From positions 1 to 27,278 of the IMG/VR virus record IMGVR_UViG_3300025646_000271: a stretch of 27,278 nt of DNA; one strand, 5' to 3'. A program made the position numbers and the translations under genes. The notes under the pieces are model-generated. The model did not search any database and was not told the DNA's origin. It saw only the letters and a program-made list of their open reading frames with translations. Positions 10,001 through 17,265 of the stretch are shown here, piece after piece (within the stretch, counting starts at the first letter, position 1; the number at the start of each line of letters is the position of its first letter). Origin of the DNA: a virus.

Positions 10001-13000
10001 AATACTCCTTGTTTAATTGGAGTTGTATTTGCCAAATAAAGATTTTGACTAGTCGTATCAATAGAAGATGACATTGTAGTGGTAATGCCAGAATTCATAC
10101 TAATAAGATTACCACCAATTTTTTCACTTTGTAATGATGTATCTTCACCAAATGCGCCTATTCCATACTTATAGACCTCTGCTGATGCTACTCCAGTTGT
10201 TGTTATTCCTATTGTTGGTTGAATTGTAAAGATAAATTGATTTACTCTTTCCTGTACAATAAAATCTGAATTATAGATGTCAGCAGATGATCCACTAACT
10301 CCAGAAATTTTTATTTTATTACCAACTTGCAATCCATGTGAAGTGGAGGTTGTAACTGTGACTATTCCTGCAATAGTTGTTGATGCCGCACCAGCAATGG
10401 AAGTAATTGACAATGAATTGTCAACAATATAGAAAATTCCATCTGATGTTGTATGAATACCAGAATAACTTCCTGTATTGTAAGTTACTGATTTCGAAGT
10501 TGGAACATCAGTAATTTTATAAAGACCATTGTAACCGCTGGTTTTTCTATTTTGGGTAGTTCCAATACCAACTACTTGAATAACTTTTCCTACACTATCA
10601 TTAATTGAACTTACGGAAAGTTGACCAGATGTTCCGTTGGGAACAGTTAACGTGTTTCCTACAGTATATGCAGATCCACCATCAACAATAGATGCATCTG
10701 TAATTGTTCCTGCTGCACTTACAGTAATATTAGCAGTTACATTGTTTCCCGATCCCCCACTGAGAGGAACATTATATAATGTGGTTACAATGCCAGATCC
10801 ATACCCAGAACCTTCGTTTGCAATTGAAACCTGCAGGACACTATTTAAGTTATGGTCAAACTCACTATAGATTGTGGTTATTCCAGTATTGTTTGATGTT
10901 GCATTTGTAACCGCAAATCCAATTCTATTATCTTTGATGTATGAAACTGTAGATTCTTTAGTAATACTATTAAGAGGATCATCAATTACAACCTTTCCAA
11001 GTAACTTGTTTGATGATGCAGAAATGGACTGCTCTGGATCATTAACTTGATTATCTTTGTCAATGGTTGGATAAAGATAGTTAATATTTTGTGGGAATTT
11101 TAAATTAGAAAACTCGGATACTGTTGGTGAAATATTTCCAATCAAACATGTCAAGTAATAAATTCCATCTTGAATTTCTGAAACATATTCTTGAACAGTC
11201 TCGACACCTTTAATTGTATATGTCGTATCATATTCATTTTTTTCAAATGCAGGAAGTAAAGAACCTCTGTCTGAAATGTTATCTATAAATGATCCACCAT
11301 TATTTGCATTTGTATATGTAAATACTTTTGTATCTTCTACAGAATCAACATAGTAATAACCATTAAATCCTGCTTCTTCATCTGCATTTATATTAGTGGA
11401 ACTCTTTACATTTTTAATGTGAACTCTATCATTAACCGACAACTTGTGGGGTTTTTCGGTCGTAACAGTGACAGTGGAACCACTTGTGGTAATTCCTGCA
11501 ATAATTCTAGGATTACGATTTGAATTTACACTAGTGATAGATGATTCTTCAATGACTGTCTTTGATTCCTGAAGAACGAAGTTTTCTGTAGGTGCCTTTG
11601 CATTTCTAAATTCTTTAGGAACAACATAACGTAATCTATAAATTCTATTATTAGAATCACGAGATTCATTTGTTCTTCTAATATAAGTTGCAGAGTTATT
11701 ATCTGAAATTTGAGTGGAAAATCCAACAAATCCCTCATAAATTTTATTAGTCGATGTTGATGATCCTGCCAGTATGTACCAGTTATTTTGATTTGAATCA
11801 TATTGAACTGGATGTCCAAATTCTCCTGGAAGCTTGTCTGTAACTCTACTTATGATGGTGATAATTCCACCACTTGTGTTTTTAATATCTACTGCTGCCC
11901 CATTGTTAGCATTATTTAATGATTTTGCTAACTTAATTTGATTTGAACTTAAAGAACCTCCAGTAATTGCGTAATAAAGTTGTCCGTTTTCCAGTCCCCC
12001 AGGAACGGTTGCATCATCACTATAAATTCGAATTGTTTCTCCAGTATATAAACCATGATCGGAATCTAAATTCAGAATGTCATTTGCTGTATCAATTGAA
12101 TTTAAACCTGCAACTCTAGTTACTGTATATGATTTTTTAGCAGAAGGTCCATCTCCAGATGGAACTTGCATTAGAATTGGTGAACTATATGTAACGTTTA
12201 ATCCACCAAGATTTAAGTCAATGTATAAAATTTCATTATCTTTGGAACCAACTCTAAAACCATTTGTAATATTAGACGGTGGGTTGTCTTGATCAGTTTC
12301 ACCGAGTAAATAAATTCTTGATGTATTTCCAACTGAAAGTGTGGTAGTTGGATCTAAAACTCTCCACAGAACGTTGAAATCTGATTCTTGGAGATCTTTT
12401 GGTGGAACAATGTGTGTAATATAACCAGTATCGTCACGATCAAATGACTGCTTTCTGAATCCTTTAGAGATCAGAGACTTTGCACCAAAGTTTGAGTTGG
12501 AGTTTGTAATTGATTGATCTGCACCATCTTCAGATAAGAAATGATTGGAAAAACCAATTGCAAAAACTGAAACTGCTTGAATTACTGCATCATTAGATGC
12601 TTTAATGTGGAAACTTTCATAATCTGTTTTATAAACAGCATCTTGATTAATGTAAAGTGGTTTTAATGTTCCAGTCGGAGCAGTTTCATTCGTATCATAA
12701 AGACCAGTTGTGTCATTATAAATCACAAATGCATTTGTATCTTTCTGGAGACCAATTCCAGTGAACTGTGCGACAACCATGGACTTAAATCCAGTCGCCT
12801 TGGCACCATCAGCATGTAATCCACACATTCCATAGGTGGATCTCAATGAGCAATTAAAGATATATGGCGAAGCACCTGTTACATTGTCTGCTTCGATAAC
12901 AACTCTTTCATTTCCGCCAATAGTGATAATACTATCAATTGGTGTATCTAAAAGAACATAATTAAATGACGTTGTGCTTGTTACTCCAGCAACTTTATAA

Positions 13001-13961
13001 CTTCCATTATAGAGATCCGATCCAACTCCAGTTATACGGAACGAATCATCAACGTTCAAATTGTGTACTATTTCAGTTTCAACAGTGGCGACAGTTCCAG
13101 AAGATGACAATGATATAATATTAAAGTCATTAGCGGAAAGATCTCCTACAATCTTAAATTCTGGACTGTTTGGTTCAAAATCACTTACGTTTGGATAGTC
13201 TAAAATTTCTCTATTTCCAGTATCATCTCCATATGCATTCATTAATTTGAAATAATACATATCAAGATCTGTAAGACCAGTCAGATCTTTTGCATTAATC
13301 CCATCTGCATATTCAAAGCAGGTGAGTTTATGGTGTGAGAAATTTGGATTTGCTTTTTGCGAAAAATTCTTATTATAGAAGACTTCTCTATCCGCATCAA
13401 ACATTGTAAATTGCCAAAAATAGCAACCACCAGTTACACGGAATAATGCAGATCTATCAATTGATGGATTTGATGGATCAGGAACATATAAAGGTCTAAC
13501 TTTTGTTTTTCTTAAGTCGAGACCAACGATTGAGGTTCCTTTTGGTACAACTACACCACCATCAACGGAATTGAGTTTGTAAAGGACATTCGATGAATTA
13601 TTTAAATCAAAAATAGTGCTACTTGATAATTCAATATCTGGTGAGGGTACATTATTACCATTAACATCCAAATATTGAGCACTACCACCATTATTTTTTA
13701 TATAATATCCAGGTCTATTATCAATTAGATGAGTTCCAGGATAAAGTAAGATTGTTGTCTTATCAAATCTATCGTTATTCGCACCACTTTGATAAGCAAA
13801 TCTTGCTGCTTCGATTAACGCTCTTGGATAGTTCTAAAGGGTCTCGTTAATGAATTTCCCTTATTATCAAAACTATCAGTAGCATCTAGATCTGATGGAT
13901 TTACATAAAGAATATTACCATCTGTGTTAATTAGAAAATTTTCTAACCTGGAAAGAGGCAT
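7072..13961 (-). CDS. Giant tail fibre/spike-like structural protein (~2296 aa), interrupted by a one-base frameshift
   Basis: ATG at 13961 opens MPLSRLENFL and continues to codon CAA at 13824-13826, then hits TAA at 13815-13817 after 48 codons. Shifting by one base at that point (RALIEAARFAYQ...) gives an open frame to the stop at 7072, so one A appears to be missing in CCAAGAG. I take this as one gene; the long downstream frame alone has no convincing start. The body is a string of beta modules of the type HGLxxGDxVxIxG...NGxYxV. A GIKTASPNHELDVNGTIRAT motif typical of phage fibres lies near 9300-9360. A right-handed parallel beta-helix, pectate-lyase-like (MTIDGNSSN, SRISIENCSFVDGS), is coded at about 7750-8450. 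This suggests a host-surface-binding or degrading tailspike, but the enzyme activity is not evident. A CTAAATA motif lies 30 bases upstream; no good Shine-Dalgarno is seen. Confidence 0.85.
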
Positions 13962-13991
13962 TGTATCAGCACACTAATTTTTCTTCTGCTT

Positions 13992-13998
13992 TATTTAG
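13992..13998 (-). promoter_or_regulatory. Putative late promoter CTAAATA before the giant fibre gene
   Basis: CTAAATA reads on the minus strand 30 bases upstream of the ATG at 13961, in a non-coding gap. The same heptamer stands 20-30 bases before three other start codons in this window. It resembles the T4 late consensus TATAAATA used by the gp55 sigma factor. Promoter activity is inference. Confidence 0.5.
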
Positions 13999-14041
13999 GA
14001 GCATCAAATCTCTTCTGTATTGAAAAAGGTTTTGGGGCAAA

Positions 14042-14071
14042 TTTTTGGCGGAATTTTTTTTCCACCAAAAA
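14042..14071 (-). terminator. Second hairpin, possible back-up terminator
   Basis: A 12-base-pair inverted repeat (14042-14053 with 14060-14071, one G-U pair) has a six-base A/T loop; the arms read TTTTTGGTGGAA and TTCCGCCAAAAA on the minus strand. The outer A-T pairs give it a symmetrical, terminator-like form that could act on either strand. It lies between the stronger terminator at 14098-14125 and the late promoter of the giant gene, so it may insulate that gene from the tRNA unit. Confidence 0.5.
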
Positions 14072-14097
14072 TGGATTTAAAGTTGCATTTTCAAATA

Positions 14098-14125
14098 CAA
14101 CAAAACCTCTCCTTTCGGAGAGGTT
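14098..14125 (-). terminator. Rho-independent terminator after tRNA-Thr
   Basis: On the minus strand AACCTCTCC-GAAA-GGAGAGGTT forms a perfect 9-base-pair stem with a GAAA tetraloop, followed by TTGTTG and more T-rich sequence. It lies about 40 bases past the 3' end of tRNA-Thr and would end the tRNA/small-ORF transcript before the giant structural gene. Confidence 0.8.
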
Positions 14126-14166
14126 CTGACGCACACGGAAGGGGATGGTTCGGCAGTATCGCCAAG

Positions 14167-14240
14167 AGCCAACTAACGGACTTGAACCGTTGACCTGAGC
14201 TTTACAAAAACCCTGCTCTATCCAGCTGAGCTAAGTTGGC
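14167..14240 (-). tRNA. tRNA-Thr (anticodon TGT)
   Basis: The minus strand folds as a full cloverleaf: acceptor GCCAACT pairs perfectly with AGTTGGC, D-stem GCTC/GAGC, anticodon loop TTTGTAA with TGT at the anticodon, and T-arm AACGG-TTCAAGT-CCGTT. The anticodon stem contains two G-U pairs. The discriminator is T and no CCA is encoded. It reads ACA codons, frequent in the AT-rich structural genes here. It lies 2 bases after the stop of the 89-aa gene, so the two probably share a transcript. Confidence 0.95.
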
Positions 14241-14242
14241 AT

Positions 14243-14512
14243 TTAATCAGCAGGTAATAGTTCTGGGTTCTCCAGATCTAATTCAAACATAAGAGGATGA
14301 CAAAGTTCATCAATCAAATAGAATGATGAATAGTATAACTCTTCTGGTTCAAATCTTTTTTCATTATCTGCGATTGCTAGAATTTCCCTATCGTAATACA
14401 AACTTTCAGGAACTTCATCAAAAGTAAATGGAACTTGGTTTATGAAATACATAAGAACCAACATTGATTCTTTATTGTACCAAACGTATCTGGTGTCAAT
14501 ACGGTATTTCAT
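14243..14512 (-). CDS. Hypothetical acidic protein, 89 aa
   Basis: An 89-aa frame fills the space between the two tRNA genes. It begins at ATG 14512, preceded by AGGA very close to the start, and by CTAAATA 20 bases upstream. The protein is rich in Glu, Asp and Tyr (FEPEELYYSSFYLIDELCHP), has no clear membrane segment or signal peptide, and ends DLENPELLPAD. I do not recognise a family. The long, well-spaced frame with its own late-type motif argues that it is real; the function is unknown. It may be transcribed both with the tRNA unit and from the CTAAATA site. Confidence 0.7.
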   Translation of the reverse strand: MKYRIDTRYVWYNKESMLVLMYFINQVPFTFDEVPESLYYDREILAIADNEKRFEPEELYYSSFYLIDELCHPLMFELDLENPELLPAD

Positions 14513-14532
14513 TCCTATTCCGTACTTTTGTT

Positions 14533-14539
14533 TATTTAG
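14533..14539 (-). promoter_or_regulatory. Putative late promoter CTAAATA before the 89-aa gene
   Basis: CTAAATA lies on the minus strand 20 bases before ATG 14512, between tRNA-Leu and the 89-aa gene. It is one of four occurrences placed just upstream of start codons; activity is inferred by analogy with T4 late promoters. Confidence 0.45.
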
Positions 14540-14557
14540 AGATTAAGAAAATCTCTA

Positions 14558-14641
14558 TAGGACGAGGGGGACTTGAACCCCCACGGGAATACTCCCAACA
14601 GATTTTAAGTCTGGTGCGTCTACCACTTCCGCCACCGTCCC
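14558..14641 (-). tRNA. tRNA-Leu (anticodon TAA)
   Basis: The minus strand forms a class II tRNA of 84 bases: acceptor GGGACGG with TCGTCCT (G-U pairs at both ends), anticodon loop CTTAAAA (anticodon TAA), a long variable arm TGGGAGTATTCCCG, and T-arm GGGGG-TTCAAGT-CCCCC. The outermost pair of the anticodon stem is mismatched. The discriminator is A and CCA is not encoded. It reads TTA, common in AT-rich phage genes. The acceptor begins 8 bases after the stop of the 51-aa gene. Confidence 0.94.
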
Positions 14642-14649
14642 ATAAAAAC

Positions 14650-14805
14650 CTATTCAGGTTTATAAGTAGATGGATTCATTCTACAATATTCATTGAAAGT
14701 AATCTTCATCTCCTTCCAAGTCAGTCCACAATTCTCCGCTGCTTTCGGAACATTCCATTTTGCTGCGAACAGCATTTGCATAGATTCCCTTGTTTCTGGG
14801 CGCAT
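14650..14805 (-). CDS. Small hypothetical protein, 51 aa (helical, HTH-like)
   Basis: The frame runs from ATG 14805 to TAG 14650-14652 and is preceded by AAGG about 11 bases upstream. The product (MRPETRESMQMLFAAKWN..., ending YCRMNPSTYKPE) is predicted helical; the segment WNVPKAAENCGLTWKEMKI resembles a small helix-turn-helix or Myb-like unit (AAxxxGLTxxEMK). A DNA-binding role is inference. An overlapping frame of 55 codons (14690-14857) starts just after the previous stop and cannot be ruled out, but its product looks less protein-like. It belongs to the sigma70-driven unit with the 56-aa gene and tRNA-Leu. Confidence 0.6.
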   Translation of the reverse strand: MRPETRESMQMLFAAKWNVPKAAENCGLTWKEMKITFNEYCRMNPSTYKPE

Positions 14806-14858
14806 GTGAATAGTACCTTAAGATTTCTTGGTAGTGTTTATGTGAGTATTGGATCATT

Positions 14859-15029
14859 TCAATCAATCAACATAACATCGCCACGCAGTTCAGCGAGTTT
14901 GATCTCTGCGAGAGTCTGAACACAAGTCCAGTATGCTTGACCACTGATGCAATTTTCATCGCAGAAGTACTCTGCCATGTCTTCTTGCAATTCACGGAGA
15001 GGAATTAAATCTTCTCGGTTGATACGCAT
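14859..15029 (-). CDS. Small hypothetical protein, 56 aa
   Basis: ATG at 15029 follows about 20-25 bases after the expected transcription start of the consensus promoter at 15056-15084 and is the first gene of that transcript. The product (MRINREDLIPLRELQED..., ending LAELRGDVMLID) is amphipathic helical, with three cysteines (FCDENC, WTCVQ). The upstream GAG is a weak ribosome site. I do not recognise a family; small proteins expressed from strong early promoters in T4-like phages often modify the host, but nothing in the sequence proves that here. Confidence 0.65.
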   Translation of the reverse strand: MRINREDLIPLRELQEDMAEYFCDENCISGQAYWTCVQTLAEIKLAELRGDVMLID

Positions 15030-15055
15030 GGTCTCGTTTGATTGATTACCTGCAT

Positions 15056-15084
15056 ATTATAACAGGTCTGAGTCCTGGTGTCAA
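15056..15084 (-). promoter_or_regulatory. Perfect-consensus sigma70 promoter
   Basis: On the minus strand TTGACA (15079-15084), a 17-base spacer and TATAAT (15056-15061) match the housekeeping sigma consensus exactly. The -35 box lies 3 bases past the stop of the upstream structural gene (15088), and the expected start is near 15049, giving a leader of about 20 bases before ATG 15029. This points to early, host-polymerase transcription of the small ORFs and tRNAs. Confidence 0.9.
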
Positions 15085-15087
15085 GCG

Positions 15088-15852
15088 TCAGTCAAAGTAG
15101 GACTTGTTGGATGGATCACTCACAAAGTTCTTGAGTTGCTCCAATGCGTCTGCTCTTTCCTGAGTTTTGATCTTTGCGTAGTTGTACGCATGTCTCCTTG
15201 TGTACTGCTCTTTGAGTTCACTTTTTAGAATCCCAACTCTGAATGTGGTCAGTCCGACTCTTTCTGCTCTCAACTCTGCCAATTGTCCTGTGAGGACATC
15301 CAACTCCGCACTTAATGCCGAACAGGTTTTACCAGGACAGGTAGCAATTCCACTGGCATCTGCATCAACAGTGAAGATTGAATTGCCAACACCACTTAAT
15401 GTTACAATTTGAGTATCAACTCCAACACCATAATACGTTGATGCAGTTGCAGTATCAGATCCAATTCCAGTTGTAAGATTTGCCGTTCCTAAGTTATCAG
15501 TTCCATATGGATTTACACCAGTAAAAGTTGGATCTTCCGAGTCTTGTCTTGGTGCCTGTACTCTTTCGTAATATGAAGTAGTACCAAGAGCAATTGCAGT
15601 TCCTCCAGCACCAGCAACAGTAGTTGCACATCCACAATAGATGATTTCGTCAGACTTTACATCAATCTCATACATCTTTTGATTGATTGCAACCGTCAAC
15701 TCAGCAATCTTTTGGTCATACTTTGCTGCAGGAACAATCAGATCATCAATCTTATCCTGAATTGGAGTAACTAATGTTGGAAGATCTCTAATTTGTTGTG
15801 CCTGTATATCGTATTCTTCGCTTGTAAACTTTATAATATTATCCTTAGACAT
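15088..15852 (-). CDS. Virion structural protein with coiled-coil ends, 254 aa
   Basis: ATG 15852 overlaps the last base of the upstream stop and has a strong Shine-Dalgarno (GGGAGGTG, 8 bases upstream). The N-terminal ~70 residues and the C-terminal ~75 residues (SALSAELDVLTGQLAELRAE) are charged, heptad-like helices, probably coiled coils. The middle (about residues 75-170) is Gly/Thr/Ala-rich with low charge (GCATTVAGAGGTAIALGTTS). This helix-beta-helix layout suits a trimeric fibre or baseplate-associated rod. It is the last gene of the tail block before the sigma70 promoter. No family was recognised; the structural role comes from context. Confidence 0.8.
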   Translation of the reverse strand: MSKDNIIKFTSEEYDIQAQQIRDLPTLVTPIQDKIDDLIVPAAKYDQKIAELTVAINQKMYEIDVKSDEIIYCGCATTVAGAGGTAIALGTTSYYERVQAPRQDSEDPTFTGVNPYGTDNLGTANLTTGIGSDTATASTYYGVGVDTQIVTLSGVGNSIFTVDADASGIATCPGKTCSALSAELDVLTGQLAELRAERVGLTTFRVGILKSELKEQYTRRHAYNYAKIKTQERADALEQLKNFVSDPSNKSYFD

Positions 15853-16661
15853 TATTTTGCACCTCCCTGATGAATAATCTCTGTTCCTTCATACTCTGAT
15901 ATTAATTTATTAACATCCTTTCTCTCTGCAAAAACAGTGTAATGGTAATTGAACTGTTTTTCTCCCTGGACTACAATCCCACCACCCACTTTGATCTGAT
16001 TATCTTTGATGCATTCCACATAAAGGTTTTGGTTTTCTCCAATAGGAGTTAAATTCACTGTGATTGTATCTTCATGAACCAAATCTTTCCAGTAGTCGGG
16101 CAGAGCAACGACATTGGTTTTAGACTTGCCACGGAAATAAACTCCAAACTCAGGGCCTTCTATGCAACCATGTGCCAATCTATAGTTTTCTTTTGATGGG
16201 TGAGGGATGTCAAACTCTTTTGTTATGCCAACGATGGATGAAGTAAATGATAAAAATCCGTTGATATGAGTTGCACCATTAACAACAAGTGCTCCATTAA
16301 TTGATACTGCTCCATTGAAAACACTTGCAGCATTAACAGTATTAATACCATTAGTTGTTTGAGTGCCATTAAATATTGACGCACCACTGCAAGTATAAAG
16401 TCCCAACTGGTTGGTATTTCCAACAAAATTAGATACACCAGTAACTTCTAATGAGAAAGGTAATGCAGCGATACCTGGAATTGCAGCAGGCGGAGCAATA
16501 GTAACTCCTGCTCTAACTGTTCCAATCTGAGTTGATGCGCCGAAAATACTAACTCCAGGGTTAGTTAGTAATCCAGCACTTGTATACCCAGCAAAGGTAA
16601 ATACCGATCCATCATAAGCACCAATAGCAAGTTTCGCTGCTTGAAGATATGATAGTCTCAT
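15852..16661 (-). CDS. Short tail fibre-like protein, 269 aa
   Basis: ATG 16661 has a strong Shine-Dalgarno (GAGGTG, about 7 bases upstream) that overlaps the end of the previous gene. Residues 90-145 are a repetitive beta stretch (SIFNGT..., SVFNGAVSINGALVVNGATHINGFL) typical of trimeric phage fibres. Residues 148-260 form a C-terminal domain starting KEFDIPHPSKENYRLAHGC followed by IEGPEFGVYFRG and LPDYWKDLVHEDTITVNLTP; a similar domain is found at the end of many phage fibre and structural proteins. It lies just after the spike gene, where T4-like phages may place baseplate pins or short fibres. Receptor binding is possible but unproven. Confidence 0.82.
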   Translation of the reverse strand: MRLSYLQAAKLAIGAYDGSVFTFAGYTSAGLLTNPGVSIFGASTQIGTVRAGVTIAPPAAIPGIAALPFSLEVTGVSNFVGNTNQLGLYTCSGASIFNGTQTTNGINTVNAASVFNGAVSINGALVVNGATHINGFLSFTSSIVGITKEFDIPHPSKENYRLAHGCIEGPEFGVYFRGKSKTNVVALPDYWKDLVHEDTITVNLTPIGENQNLYVECIKDNQIKVGGGIVVQGEKQFNYHYTVFAERKDVNKLISEYEGTEIIHQGGAK

Positions 16662-16665
16662 CTAA

Positions 16666-17265
16666 TCACCTCTTGAAAAATGTTCTTGCTTTAGTGAGAA
16701 CATTAAAAACCGTATCAAAAATGGTTGGTCCAAGAATAGAATCAACTCCAGTTGAAGATTGTACTGGTGCCGCTTCAGAATATAAAGATAAGTTACCCCC
16801 AGATAAAAGCATATCTAAAGTAGCACTGGCAGTAAACGTTGTACTATCTACAACATATTCTGGGCATCTAACATAAACAATCTTCTTAGAATTAATTGAT
16901 ACTCCACCATCAGCATCTGTAGATTCAATTAATACGTTGGCACCCTGAAGAATTAGGTCTCCAGATTCCGCAACAATTTTAATTTTTCCGTTATCTGCGT
17001 TAATTGTCATGCAAATTTCTTTATCATTGGATTTTTCACCAGAGCGAAATTCCATTGACTTATTAGAAAGTATTTTATAAACACCATCCTTATAAAAATG
17101 AAATCCTTGTAGACTATCGGTTGTTAAACAGTAATCACCTTCACCATGACCAACTGTCTTATTACCAGAAGTCACTTCAAACCCAGGATGTGTCTCCCTA
17201 TAATAATCTTTACTAAAAGATTTCAGTTCTTCTTTTATTAGTTTTTTTACTTCTTCTTCTGTCAT
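16666..17265 (-). CDS. Beta-helical tail spike/needle protein (gp5 C-terminal-like), 199 aa
   Basis: ATG at 17265 overlaps the gp5-like stop (ATGA), which favours this start over a TTG two codons upstream. Residues 1-25 are a charged helix (EEEVKKLIKEELKSFSKDYY). Then come short beta repeats such as INADNGKIKIVAESGDLILQ and NVLIESTDADGGVSIN, the pattern seen in the triple-stranded beta-helix of T4 gp5 and of VgrG spikes. In T4 this needle is the C-terminal part of gp5; here it is a separate gene translationally coupled to the OB-fold hub. It probably forms a trimer that punctures the outer membrane; the spike role is inferred from the repeat pattern and position. Confidence 0.75.
   Translation of the reverse strand: MTEEEVKKLIKEELKSFSKDYYRETHPGFEVTSGNKTVGHGEGDYCLTTDSLQGFHFYKDGVYKILSNKSMEFRSGEKSNDKEICMTINADNGKIKIVAESGDLILQGANVLIESTDADGGVSINSKKIVYVRCPEYVVDSTTFTASATLDMLLSGGNLSLYSEAAPVQSSTGVDSILGPTIFDTVFNVLTKARTFFKR

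Noticed and set aside
7072-13671. Start of the giant fibre gene at TTG 13671
   Set aside because: Open reading continues upstream to about 13824, and typical cyanophage N-terminal sequence follows from ATG 13961 if one base is restored, so the TTG is only an internal Leu codon.
14690-14857. Minus-strand frame of 55 codons overlapping the 51-aa gene
   Set aside because: It begins just after the previous stop, but the product has an irregular composition and no clear ribosome site; the overlapping 51-aa frame looks more like a conserved helical protein. It is not excluded with certainty.
14464-14919. Plus-strand open frame of 151 codons
   Set aside because: It runs across tRNA-Leu and antisense to the small ORFs and the 89-aa gene; the sequence is low in protein-like features.
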